This document shows, one piece after another, positions 1 through 8,669 of a stretch of 64,000 bases of DNA. Source of the DNA: Saccharicrinis sp963677655 (GTDB taxonomy: Bacteria; Bacteroidota; Bacteroidia; Bacteroidales; Marinilabiliaceae). Below the pieces are notes generated by a model that saw nothing but the letters and a program-made list of their open reading frames with translations, searched no databases and had not been told where the DNA came from. Both the position numbers and the translations under genes were made by a program. Numbering within the stretch: position 1 is the stretch's first letter; the number at the start of each line of letters is the position of its first letter. Location of the stretch: the NCBI GenBank assembly GCA_963677655.1, contig OY782088.1, one strand, 5' to 3'.

Positions 1-612
1 ATTATCTATTATCTGCAATAATTTGTTTGAGCTATTTTGAATAATCTTAACAAAACCTCTTTTATCTTTATCACTTACTTCCGGGTTGTCTAATAAAGAA
101 GCAAATCCTATAATGCCATTCATAGGAGTACGAATTTCATGTGATAAATTATAAATGAACTCAGTTTTTAAACGATCACTCTCTTCTGCTTTTTTTATCG
201 CTATTTCTAATTCTTTTTTTTGTTTTTCGTTTTCCTCTTCAAGTTCATATACACGTAATGCATCACTAATAATATCTAAAAGAGCTCCTTCATCCCAGGG
301 TTTTTGCACATACTGAAAAACGCGAGCTTTATTTATTGCATCCTCAACAGCATCAATATCAGAGTAACCAGTGATTAAAATTCTGTTTATTTTAGGGAAT
401 TTTTGAAATGAATATTTTAGCAGTTCAACTCCAGTCATTTCTGGCATGCGTTGATCACTAAGAATTAAATCAATAGAATTATTTTCCATGATTTCAATTC
501 CTTCCTTAGCTGAAGATGCAGTGAAAATGTTAAATCTTCTTCGGTAAGTATCTTTGAAAATTCTTAAGTTACTTTGTTCATCGTCAACGTATAGTAGGTT
601 AAATTTTTTCAT
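1..612 (-). CDS. Receiver-histidine kinase hybrid, 3' part cut by window edge
   Basis: The visible 204 codons start with an ATG at 612 and run off the left edge without a stop. Residues 1-120 are a CheY-like receiver: the acidic pair follows a LLYVDDEQ motif, the phospho-acceptor Asp is in LILSDQRMPEMTG, and the conserved Lys is in VQKPW. A coiled linker rich in E/K follows, then a HisKA dimerisation box with NLSHEIRTPMNGIIGF, where His is the phosphorylation site. The ATPase domain must lie outside the window. It is probably a cytoplasmic response-regulator kinase that relays a signal from the receptor and sensor kinase encoded upstream. The receiver closely resembles the lone receiver at 674-1042 (both contain YVDDEQSNLRIF), which suggests tandem duplication. 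Confidence 0.85.
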   Translation of the reverse strand, partial: MKKFNLLYVDDEQSNLRIFKDTYRRRFNIFTASSAKEGIEIMENNSIDLILSDQRMPEMTGVELLKYSFQKFPKINRILITGYSDIDAVEDAINKARVFQYVQKPWDEGALLDIISDALRVYELEEENEKQKKELEIAIKKAEESDRLKTEFIYNLSHEIRTPMNGIIGFASLLDNPEVSDKDKRGFVKIIQNSSNKLLQIIDN

Positions 613-673
613 TTCATTTTTATTTGGAACGATTGGTTGTAATAGTTTAAAACACCATTTAAGTTTAAAATCA

Positions 674-1042
674 TTATTCATTTATAGAATGAGCAATAAT
701 GTCTTTTAATTTATCATAATTCCATGGTTTGCTTATGAATTTTGACAGATGGTAATTTTTAAAAGCTTTTTCAATCTCTGTGTCTTCAGTATAACCAGAG
801 AGAATCATTCTATTAGGAGGTATGTTATTATATATTTTAGTAATTTCTTTAAGAAATTCAACTCCTGTCATACCAGGCATTTGTTGATCTGTAATAACTA
901 CATCAACCATAGTAGTTTCAAGTATATCAAGAGCTGTATAACCAGATTCAGCAATCAATACATCAAAATCTCTTCTGAAAGAATTTTTAAATATTCTTAA
1001 ATTACTTTGTTCATCATCAACATATAAGATCTTTTTTCTCAT
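674..1042 (-). CDS. Single-domain response regulator (CheY-like receiver)
   Basis: This 122-residue protein is a bare receiver domain with no output domain. The acidic pocket is D9/D10, the phospho-acceptor is D52 in ITDQQMPGMTG, the conserved Ser/Thr switch is S82 in MILSGY, and the invariant Lys is K105 in ISKPW. It most likely accepts phosphate from the histidine kinase at 1123-3090, whose stop lies 80 bases upstream on the same strand, and passes it on or acts by protein contact. The HDOD/HD-GYP-type 'KPW' ending is typical of RpfG-like receivers, but no such domain is present here. The start gives a normal receiver N-terminus. Confidence 0.88.
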   Translation of the reverse strand: MRKKILYVDDEQSNLRIFKNSFRRDFDVLIAESGYTALDILETTMVDVVITDQQMPGMTGVEFLKEITKIYNNIPPNRMILSGYTEDTEIEKAFKNYHLSKFISKPWNYDKLKDIIAHSINE

Positions 1043-1122
1043 AAGAAATAAGCTTAGTCAAAGATTATTGAAATTGAATATTAAAATTATTAAAAAGTTT
1101 TGAAATACGATATTATAATATG

Positions 1123-3090
1123 TTAATTTAAAGGTAATTTGATGATGAACTCACTACCATAGTTTTCTTCTGAAATAACATCGATTGTTCCAAAATGGTC
1201 TTCAATAATTCCAAATGTTATTGAAAGACCAAGACCTGTGCCTTCTCCTACGGCTTTTGTGGTGAAGAAAGGATCAAAAATTTTAGTCTGAATATCTTTG
1301 GGAATTCCACAGCCACTATCTTTTATTGAGATATCAATATGGTCTTCTTTTGAATGAGTTGATATCCAGATTGTTCCTTTGTCAGGAATTGCATCCACGG
1401 CATTGGATAATATGTTTAGAAAAGCTTGATTTATTTTTCCAGGATAACATAGCAATTCAGGAACCTTAGAATCATAGTCTTTTATGATTTCAATTCTGTT
1501 TTTATATTTATTTTTTAGTAAAAGAAGTGAAGTCTCTAAACCTTGGTTAATATTTAATTTTTCATAAGTATTTTGATCCATTCGTGTAAAGTTTCTTAAG
1601 CCTTTAACGATTTCAGCAGTCCTGTCTGCTCCTAATTTAATATCCTTAATAATCTCAGGGATTGCCTCAATGGCTTCATCAAAATAGTTATCTTCTTTAA
1701 GCTTTTGTATGGTTTCTAATTTCTCTTTCAGGTTTGGGCTATTTACATCTATTGTACTGACTTCGCTAATAACAGGTTCTATATCTTCAAAATCCCTTAA
1801 TAAACTGTTTATTCCTGCATATACAAAATTAATTGGATTATTAATTTCATGTGCAATACCAGCTGATAAAACACCTAAAGAGGCCATTTTTTCGGACTGT
1901 ACTAACTTATTCTGAATTCGTTTGTTTTCTTCAAGGGTAGTATGTAATTCTTCATTCTTCTCACTTAATTCATCCATCATTGATTCAATGAGGTTATTAT
2001 TCTTTTCAAGAATTTTATTATGCTCTTCAATTTCTTCCTTTTGTTGCCTTAGCAAAGCATTTTTCTTTATTTTATTTCGATGACTTCTAATTAATAATAT
2101 AAATAGCAACAGGGTGATGGAAATACCGATGGTGAAAATCAAATTTAAAGTGCGTTGGGTTTTTATTATATAATTTTTTTCATTTAAAATAGCTTGGTTT
2201 CTATTAATCTTATCTCGTTGCTGTTTAAGTATTTCCTGGTTTTTATTTACTTGGTTTTGATAGACTTCAAGCATGTTTTTTGCTTTCTGTAAACTGTCAT
2301 TAAAATTTGAAAGCTTTTGTTCACTTTGTATGTAAGCTTGTTTGTGTTTATCAACTTGTTGTTTGTAGTTTGAAATGGCTGAGGTTAACGTGCTGTACTC
2401 TTGATTTTGTTTGTCTATGATTTGTTTTTGGGTTAGTAATTTTTCTTGTTGGTTTGTGATTTTTTGTTGGTTGTCATCCAATTTCTCTCCTAATTCTCCT
2501 AAGCTATCCTGAACAACATTTAGTTTTGCATCAATATCTTTTAATTGTGTTTGAGAGTTAATATACATTTCTGCCAGATCTACAACATTACCACCCATCA
2601 ATAACACTTCATCATCTATTTCAATATTTCTGCTATATATGTTACCCTTATTCATTTCAAATTTTAATTTGTTTTCTGATTTATAAAGGTTAAGCATAAT
2701 CTGAGTTTTGTCAGAGTAATTTTCAGTAACCAGTAAAGCTTGTGTATCCTTTGTTTTCCGGAATATTTCTGGATATAGGATTGATTTTTCTTCGCTTATA
2801 AATATTAGACTAGCGGTATTATAAGTATGGTTAGCATTTGAATCAATTGTAATTTTTACTGGTTTCTTTTTGATTAGAGTTTCTTTTTCCATTCGTTTAA
2901 ACTCTGAAATAATCTCCTTGTTTTCACTAATTACAACAATATTATAAAATGGCAGATCGGACTGCATTGGAGAATCAGATAGCTCAGCAAAATTGTATAT
3001 ATATGCACCAAGGATATCTGTTTTTGATATTTGACTCCATATATTTAAGCTCATAATTAGTAAAAAAATAGAAAATATACTTCTTCTCAT
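1123..3090 (-). CDS. Sensor histidine kinase with periplasmic YfiR (DUF4154) domain
   Basis: A 655-residue kinase. It has a signal peptide (about residues 1-19), then a YfiR/DUF4154-like domain at about 22-170: a YIYNFAE start, and a closing stretch with KFEMNKGNIYSRNIEID followed by LLMGG. A long Q/K-rich coiled coil follows (about 175-310), then one membrane helix (about 315-335), a HisKA domain with H414 in HEINNPINF, and a HATPase domain with DSGCGIP and GTGLGLSI boxes near the C-terminus. It lies 13 bases after the TonB receptor stop, so the two are likely cotranscribed. In YfiBNR systems YfiR is a separate periplasmic inhibitor; here the domain is fused to the kinase. The ligand is unknown. 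Confidence 0.87.
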   Translation of the reverse strand: MRRSIFSIFLLIMSLNIWSQISKTDILGAYIYNFAELSDSPMQSDLPFYNIVVISENKEIISEFKRMEKETLIKKKPVKITIDSNANHTYNTASLIFISEEKSILYPEIFRKTKDTQALLVTENYSDKTQIMLNLYKSENKLKFEMNKGNIYSRNIEIDDEVLLMGGNVVDLAEMYINSQTQLKDIDAKLNVVQDSLGELGEKLDDNQQKITNQQEKLLTQKQIIDKQNQEYSTLTSAISNYKQQVDKHKQAYIQSEQKLSNFNDSLQKAKNMLEVYQNQVNKNQEILKQQRDKINRNQAILNEKNYIIKTQRTLNLIFTIGISITLLLFILLIRSHRNKIKKNALLRQQKEEIEEHNKILEKNNNLIESMMDELSEKNEELHTTLEENKRIQNKLVQSEKMASLGVLSAGIAHEINNPINFVYAGINSLLRDFEDIEPVISEVSTIDVNSPNLKEKLETIQKLKEDNYFDEAIEAIPEIIKDIKLGADRTAEIVKGLRNFTRMDQNTYEKLNINQGLETSLLLLKNKYKNRIEIIKDYDSKVPELLCYPGKINQAFLNILSNAVDAIPDKGTIWISTHSKEDHIDISIKDSGCGIPKDIQTKIFDPFFTTKAVGEGTGLGLSITFGIIEDHFGTIDVISEENYGSEFIIKLPLN

Positions 3091-3103
3091 GAGGGTAAGG
3101 TTT

Positions 3104-5332
3104 TTATTGGTTTAGTTTGTATTTCAAATTTATAAAAAACGTTCTTCCAGGTTGAGGGTGATATGAAGGAATTAATCCATCAGGATTTACGTTGTTTATA
3201 TAATCATAATCATCAATAAAACCTGAACCCGACTCTCTTCCAACTCCATAATACTGAGTATTAAATAAATTTTCGATAACTAATTTTGCCATTAGATGTG
3301 AAGAAAGTTTATATGATAGTACCCAATTTGTTTTTAAATAGGAGGGAGCATAGCCTTTTTTATAAGTTTGTAACCATTTGTTTGTTAAAGGAGCCTTCCT
3401 TTTTCCTACGTAATTAAAACGAAGATCAGTAGTTAACTTTTGTTTTAATAAAGAAATATTAATGCCTCCATTTATTTTATGTTTCGCTGTTCTGTCAATA
3501 TCATAAATCTTGTTAGATTGAATTCCTGTTAAATAATTGTAGTTTAGATAAACACGTGTTATGCTGTTGAATTGATATAGAATGTTATATGATATTCCAC
3601 CAATTTTTTTTGTTCCAATATTCTCAAAACGTTCTCCGGAAGGCATGGTTTCGTCACTTACCTTTCCAATCAAATTGTGAATGATAGAATAATACAAGTT
3701 AATTTTGGTAGAGAATTTTTCATTGAAAAGTAAACTTGATAATTCTGTTTCATAGGTGTTTATATTCTGAGGAATTAAGTTGGTGTTTCCTCTGAATTCG
3801 CTATGTAATTCAAAAATACTAGGCTGCCTGAATGCTCTTCCATATATAATTTTTGCATTAAAGGCCTGACTTCTACAAAAATCCACAGCAAAACGAGGAT
3901 TTAAAATGCTCCCATATTCAGAGCTATAGTCATAGCGTAAACCAAATGAACTTGAAAGAAAATCATTTAATTGATGATCCCATAATGCATATAAAGCAAA
4001 TTCTTTTACAAAATAGGTTGGATATTTTTTATATTGATTAATTCCTTCACCTTCAGATGCTATATCCCAGGATGAATTTGTTGAATGTCTGTTTTCAGGA
4101 TACTCTCCTAAAGAAATAATTCGATTACTCTGATTACTGAAACAAGCTTTTAATCCAAAGGAAAAATCGTTGTTGTTATTGAAATTATATAATAGTTTTT
4201 CTTCTAAATAAGTTTGATAACTATAGGATGTATAATTTTTTCTTAATGAAGAGAACTGATATAAATATTTAAAACCTCCGTCAGGTATAATGTTTGTAGT
4301 TCTAAAGACCAGTTCTGAGTTTAAATGGAGTTTTTCATTAAGATCTGACTTGTTGTTAGCATAGATATGGAAGTTTCTGTAATGCATGGTGTTTTCCATA
4401 TCATTTAAATCATATTCATAGGCAACAACTGAAGAGCCATAAGCTCTTTTCATATCAGTATAGAAAAATCCTAATTCATTGTTTTTGTATTTTAATTTTG
4501 TACGTACAGAATAATTTTTGTTCATGGTATTAAAGCCATCCTCGATATTTTTACCTCCATTAAGATTTGTAACATTAGTAATATAATTGCCATCTGAATC
4601 ATAATCAGCTAAAAGTACGCTGGGCTGTAAGATATTATGAAAATAGTTTCCCGGATCATATCGGTTTTTACCATTATCTCCTTCTGTATTAAAATAGTGG
4701 AATGCCAGAGTAAGTTGAGTATCTTTATTAATGTTTGATCCAAAATATATTTCAGCACCTTGAGTTGAATTGCCACCTGATAGAATATTAGCTTCTATTC
4801 CATTTATTCCTTCTTTAGTAATAATATGTATTATACCCGAAAAAGCCTGAGCTCCATACATTACAGAACCCGGTCCTTGAATTATTTCAATTCTATCAAC
4901 ATCAATAAGCATGTTTTCATAAGTCCAGAGTTGTGACCAATTGAAACTAATGTTGTTTTGAATAATTCCATCAACCATAACAATAATCTCTGAGTTACCA
5001 ACATCACCAATTCCTCTGTTCATATTAAAAGTTGGATATTCACCCCCTCCATCGTTATATGTCATGAAATCAAAACCGGGGATATCCTGGCAAATATCAA
5101 TAAGAGTTCGATATCCTCTTTCTTCGATCATTTGATTGGTGATAATAGTAATATTTGAAGGTGCCGACTTTCTTTTTTCTGGTTTTATTGAACCCGTGGA
5201 AATCGTTAATTCAGATAATTCTTTTAAAGAGTAGTGATAATTAGAATTGACAGAAGATTTTTTTTGTGCAATTAACTGCAACGTCAAAATAGTGCAAAAA
5301 AAGAAAGTATATTTTATTTTAGGATTTAGCAT
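3104..5332 (-). CDS. TonB-dependent outer-membrane receptor
   Basis: A 742-residue receptor with a signal peptide ending near LQLIAQ. A plug domain (about 50-175) contains the usual blocks: a RKSAPSNITIIT start, VMVDGI, and IEIIQGPGSVMYG followed by ITKEG. A 22-strand-type barrel ends in FFINLKYKLNQ. It lacks the N-terminal carboxypeptidase-regulatory domain of SusC-type receptors and looks like the vitamin B12/siderophore (BtuB/CirA) branch. Its position as first gene of a kinase-receiver operon suggests that it either senses or imports the signal that the YfiR-domain kinase reads. Substrate cannot be told from sequence. Confidence 0.9.
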   Translation of the reverse strand: MLNPKIKYTFFFCTILTLQLIAQKKSSVNSNYHYSLKELSELTISTGSIKPEKRKSAPSNITIITNQMIEERGYRTLIDICQDIPGFDFMTYNDGGGEYPTFNMNRGIGDVGNSEIIVMVDGIIQNNISFNWSQLWTYENMLIDVDRIEIIQGPGSVMYGAQAFSGIIHIITKEGINGIEANILSGGNSTQGAEIYFGSNINKDTQLTLAFHYFNTEGDNGKNRYDPGNYFHNILQPSVLLADYDSDGNYITNVTNLNGGKNIEDGFNTMNKNYSVRTKLKYKNNELGFFYTDMKRAYGSSVVAYEYDLNDMENTMHYRNFHIYANNKSDLNEKLHLNSELVFRTTNIIPDGGFKYLYQFSSLRKNYTSYSYQTYLEEKLLYNFNNNNDFSFGLKACFSNQSNRIISLGEYPENRHSTNSSWDIASEGEGINQYKKYPTYFVKEFALYALWDHQLNDFLSSSFGLRYDYSSEYGSILNPRFAVDFCRSQAFNAKIIYGRAFRQPSIFELHSEFRGNTNLIPQNINTYETELSSLLFNEKFSTKINLYYSIIHNLIGKVSDETMPSGERFENIGTKKIGGISYNILYQFNSITRVYLNYNYLTGIQSNKIYDIDRTAKHKINGGINISLLKQKLTTDLRFNYVGKRKAPLTNKWLQTYKKGYAPSYLKTNWVLSYKLSSHLMAKLVIENLFNTQYYGVGRESGSGFIDDYDYINNVNPDGLIPSYHPQPGRTFFINLKYKLNQ

Positions 5333-5482
5333 GTTAAAACTCCAGTATAGGGTTTGATATAAGATTATGTTAAAGTCAAGTTATATGTATTAAGCTACAT
5401 ATTAAACAATATAAGCTGTTGATTGTTAATTAAAGCAAAAGGTAAATATTAAATTTTTAATTTTGAAGAATATTTAAATAAA

Positions 5483-5549
5483 AAAAAGTCTGTATCAAGA
5501 TTACCCATTGCCACCCCAGCAATTAAGAAATCAATAATACAGACTTTTT
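5483..5549 (-). terminator. Terminator after nifV, probable end of the nif operon
   Basis: Arms 5483-5495 and 5537-5549 are a perfect 13-base inverted repeat (aaaaagtctgtat / atacagacttttt) around a 41-base loop. Read on the minus strand it ends in a run of T, as expected for an intrinsic terminator about 110 bases after the nifV stop. The flanking A/T runs make it usable in both directions. The loop holds a small secondary stem (ttgc/gcaa around ggggtgg-type sequence), which is unusual for a plain terminator. Confidence 0.6.
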
Positions 5550-5594
5550 CAAAAATTGAGAAAGTTTAAATAAGAGCATAAACTTATCTCGCGT

Positions 5595-5623
5595 GTAACC
5601 TTTCTTTTGGTGCCAAAGGTTAC
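5595..5623. repeat. Short intergenic hairpin downstream of nifV
   Basis: A 9-base inverted repeat (gtaaccttt / aaaggttac) with an 11-base loop, about 37 bases past the nifV stop. It has no following T-run on the minus strand, so it is more likely a 3'-end stabilising stem or a short palindromic repeat than a terminator. The rest of 5333-5659 is AT-rich with no gene seen. Confidence 0.5.
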
Positions 5624-5659
5624 GTATAATAAATGGTCTAGGTATAAAATCTTATTTAG

Positions 5660-6769
5660 TTATAAACTCAAAATTAAGTTCTTTAATTCATCATTATTTA
5701 CACTTTCTTTTTTGTCTTGAGCAAGCCTTTTTACTTTAGGTAAAATTTCTTTTCCTTCTTCAGCACTAATATGAATTCCCATAGTAGCTAAAGCATCTAA
5801 AATTGAGGCTACGCCTGAATGTTTTCCAATCACAAATTGAGATTCCTTTCCAACTTCTGATGGATGAAAAGCATGATAACTCATTGGATTGTTAAGTAAT
5901 GAACGACAATGTATGCCAGACTCATGACTTGTTATTAGTTCTCCGGTAATAGGCTTGGTTTGACTAACTTTACGGTTTGAAACTTTTTCAACAAATTGAC
6001 AAGCCGTATTAATATTTTTCAGGTTTATTCCAAGGTTTTGGTTTATTGAGAATTTAGCAGCTGCAGCAACTTCTTCTAAAGGTGCATTTCCAGCTCTTTC
6101 TCCTAGCCCGTTTATTGTAACATCAATACTGTTACATCCGGCTTGTAGGGCAGCAATGCTATTTGCAGTTGCCATTCCTAAATCATTATGAGCATGAAAT
6201 TCAAGATCCATTTCAGGGAATAGAGTTCTGTAACTTGAAATCATTTCATGAACAGAAAATGGATTCATAATTCCTACTGTATCAGCAAACCTTACTCGTT
6301 TTACACCAAGTAAAGCAGCTTTACTAATATATTCTTGTAAAAAGTTTGGATTAGCTCTGGAAGCATCTTGTGCTCCAATGCCAACAAAATCAAAATGGTT
6401 AGAAGCTAAACCTAACATGATTTCCATTTGGCTAAGAACCCAGTTGTAATCTTTTCCAATAGCTGCCAATTGAATATCGCTTACAGGAAAAGAAACACTA
6501 ATTCGTTTTACTCCTGTTCGTTTTGCAGCCATAATATCAGATACTGTTGCTCTTGACCAACATAGTGAATCAAAAGAAAATCCTTGATTTACAATAGTTC
6601 TGATGTCTTTCTCTTCTTCTCTTGAGATTGCAGGTGTACCAATTTCTGCTTCAGTAACCCCTAGTTCCTCTAGCATTTGCGCAATCTGTATTTTTTCTTC
6701 TAAAGAAAAAACAACACCAGCAGCTTGCTCTCCGTCCCGTAATGTGGTATCAATCAGATATTGCTTCAT
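5660..6769 (-). CDS. nifV: Homocitrate synthase NifV
   Basis: NifV condenses acetyl-CoA with 2-oxoglutarate to make homocitrate, the organic ligand of the nitrogenase iron-molybdenum cofactor. The protein has the DRE-TIM barrel start LIDTTLRDGEQAAGV, the metal-site HAHND motif in LEFHAHNDLGMATAN, the NGLGERAGN block, and the IGKHSG loop. I place the start at 6769 because the family begins right before the YLIDTTLRDGEQ block; an in-frame ATG at 6796 would add nine residues. Being the last gene of the nif cluster supports nifV rather than isopropylmalate synthase (LeuA), as does the short length (369 residues) without a LeuA regulatory domain. Confidence 0.9.
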   Translation of the reverse strand: MKQYLIDTTLRDGEQAAGVVFSLEEKIQIAQMLEELGVTEAEIGTPAISREEEKDIRTIVNQGFSFDSLCWSRATVSDIMAAKRTGVKRISVSFPVSDIQLAAIGKDYNWVLSQMEIMLGLASNHFDFVGIGAQDASRANPNFLQEYISKAALLGVKRVRFADTVGIMNPFSVHEMISSYRTLFPEMDLEFHAHNDLGMATANSIAALQAGCNSIDVTINGLGERAGNAPLEEVAAAAKFSINQNLGINLKNINTACQFVEKVSNRKVSQTKPITGELITSHESGIHCRSLLNNPMSYHAFHPSEVGKESQFVIGKHSGVASILDALATMGIHISAEEGKEILPKVKRLAQDKKESVNNDELKNLILSL

Positions 6770-6839
6770 AAGATTTGTATTTAGTATCTGGAACAATCAA
6801 TTAATAATATAAAGGGTTTCTCTTTAGAAGAGATAAATT

Positions 6840-6878
6840 GTCAATAGTTAGCGATATAAAATATCGGTAACTATTGAC
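6840..6878. repeat. Long hairpin between ferredoxin gene and nifV
   Basis: Arms 6840-6856 and 6862-6878 form a 17-base stem with a single mismatch and a 5-base loop. An outer pair (aattgtcaa at 6836-6844 and ttgacaatt at 6881-6889) can pair in another register. The stem lies just after the ferredoxin stop codon on the transcribed strand. There is no T-run after it, so it may protect the 3' end of the upstream message or reduce read-through into nifV. Confidence 0.65.
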
Positions 6879-6895
6879 TATTGACAATTGACAAA

Positions 6896-7201
6896 TTAAT
6901 CTGCGATTAAATACTCTTCAACAGCTTCGCCTTCTTCAAGAGCATCTAAAATCTCATCGATTTTTTCTTCTGTAATTTCTCCATACCAGAAATTGTTTGG
7001 GTGGATAACCATTACTGGTCCCTGGCTACAAACATTTAAACAAGCAGTACTTGTTACTGCTGCATCAATTCCTCTGTCATTACATTCTTCCATGATATAT
7101 GGAATAAAGTCTGATGCTCCATTTTTGTTACAATATCCTTGAGCATCACCAGCAACGCGGTATGAATTACATACTAAAATATGATATTCAGGCTTCTTCA
7201 T
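6896..7201 (-). CDS. Thioredoxin-fold [2Fe-2S] ferredoxin
   Basis: A 101-residue acidic protein with four cysteines in the pattern of the thioredoxin-like (Clostridium pasteurianum/Aquifex type) [2Fe-2S] ferredoxins: C11, C24, C54 and C58, with an extra C40. The block TACLNVCSQGPVMVIHP is the second half of the cluster site. The clostridial protein of this class is known to interact with the MoFe protein, so an electron-transfer role for nitrogenase or for cofactor assembly by NifB is likely here. It lies between nifB and nifV on the same strand. It is not the bacterial-type 2[4Fe-4S] ferredoxin usually found next to nifB. Confidence 0.86.
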   Translation of the reverse strand: MKKPEYHILVCNSYRVAGDAQGYCNKNGASDFIPYIMEECNDRGIDAAVTSTACLNVCSQGPVMVIHPNNFWYGEITEEKIDEILDALEEGEAVEEYLIAD

Positions 7202-7288
7202 ATCTTTTAAAATTATTGGTTAATTTAAAATGTTTATTTTGTACAAATGGTTATTTCTAATATTTAAAAGTTTGGGTTGATTATAAAA

Positions 7289-8554
7289 TCAACCACAACC
7301 AGTTCCTGTTCCTGAACATCCTGAACCACACTTAAAGCTTTCTGCTTTAGTAATAGTTCTTAATTCAGTTCCTTTATAAACCGCATCCATTCCCTGATCA
7401 ATTAAACCAGACATTTCAATTACTTGAAGTCCTGATTGTCCAAGGATTTTTGATGGTTTTGGTCCAATTCCTCCAACTAAGATTGCTCTACAGTCACTTA
7501 AGGTTTCCCCTAATTCTTCCCATCTTTTATCTCCGCTTCCTTTTGGAGGAGTAACTCTTTGGTTAACTAACTTATATCCGTTAGGAGTTTCTTTGAAAAT
7601 ATAAAGTCTTTCAGCTTCACCTAAATGTTGGTTTACTAATATTCCTTCGTTACTTGCAACTGCAACATAAGGACGTTCAGCTGTATCTCCGTTATCAATT
7701 CTAACTTTAGAAGCCTCAGATAATAATTCCATAGCTTCAGTGCTGTCTTTTCCTAAAAGACCAGCTGCATCAGCTCTACAACGACTACAGTGGGTCATTG
7801 GAGGAAGGAATTCTTTAATTCCTTTTCTGATTTCTTTCATATATGCTGAAGAAGGCTCTTCTAAGTCTTCGAAAGGAGTATCCTCTACAGGGATTAATGG
7901 AATAGTATTCATTAAATCCACACCCATTTTAGCTAAACCTTCAGCTAGTTCAGTAAGGTGAGTATCGTTAACTCCCGGTATAACAATTGCATTTGCTTTA
8001 ACAGTTATTCCTGCAGCTTTTAATTTTTCAATTGCTTCTAATTGTTTAGATAAAAGCAATTCTGCTCCTGCAAATCCAAAATAACCTTTCTTGTCATAGC
8101 GTACCCAACTGTATACTTTTTCAAGAATCTTAGCATCTAATGCATTTATAGTTATTGTAACATGACTAACTTTTAATTCTGCTAGCTCATCTATGTATGG
8201 TGCGATATTTAATCCATTTGAAGAAACACATAGAATCATGTCTTCATAGTTTGCACGTACCAAACGTAAAGTTTCCATTGTTTCGTTAGGATTTGCAAAT
8301 GGATCTCCAGGACCAGCAATACCTACAACCGATAGATATGGCATTTTTTCACGTAATGCTTTTAAATAAACAAGTGATTGTTCCGGAGAAAGAACATTTG
8401 AAGTAACACCAGGTCTACTTTCATTCACGCAATCAAATTTGCGGTTACAATAGTTACAACTAATATTACACTTTGGAGCTACTGGTAAATGCACTCTGGC
8501 ATATTGTCCTTTTGCTTCTTTATTGAAACAGGGGTGTTTTTTAAAGTCAATCAT
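7289..8554 (-). CDS. nifB: FeMo-cofactor biosynthesis protein NifB (radical SAM-NifX fusion)
   Basis: NifB is a radical SAM enzyme that fuses two [4Fe-4S] units with carbide insertion to make NifB-co, the core of the nitrogenase cofactor. The SAM cluster ligands are C29, C33 and C36 (CNISCNYC). GIAGPGDPFANP is the glycine-rich SAM-binding block, and MTHCSRCRADAAGLLG carries further cluster cysteines. After about residue 295 a NifX/NafY-type carrier domain is fused, and the tail ends in a Cys/Gly-rich stretch (KCGSGCSGTGTGCG). No separate nifX was found, in keeping with this fusion. It follows nifN by about 115 bases. Confidence 0.95.
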   Translation of the reverse strand: MIDFKKHPCFNKEAKGQYARVHLPVAPKCNISCNYCNRKFDCVNESRPGVTSNVLSPEQSLVYLKALREKMPYLSVVGIAGPGDPFANPNETMETLRLVRANYEDMILCVSSNGLNIAPYIDELAELKVSHVTITINALDAKILEKVYSWVRYDKKGYFGFAGAELLLSKQLEAIEKLKAAGITVKANAIVIPGVNDTHLTELAEGLAKMGVDLMNTIPLIPVEDTPFEDLEEPSSAYMKEIRKGIKEFLPPMTHCSRCRADAAGLLGKDSTEAMELLSEASKVRIDNGDTAERPYVAVASNEGILVNQHLGEAERLYIFKETPNGYKLVNQRVTPPKGSGDKRWEELGETLSDCRAILVGGIGPKPSKILGQSGLQVIEMSGLIDQGMDAVYKGTELRTITKAESFKCGSGCSGTGTGCG

Positions 8555-8669
8555 ACCTTCTCTTTTTTTGTATTAGTATAAAGTATCAAGACATAAGACC
8601 TGATGTCCATCTATCTCTAATGCTGTTAATTAATAATTGTTTGTTTTTGATTTGTCTACTGATCAAATC

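Noticed and set aside
749..1000. 83-codon frame on the plus strand opposite the lone receiver gene
   Set aside because: It lies antisense to a clearly coding receiver and has no family features.
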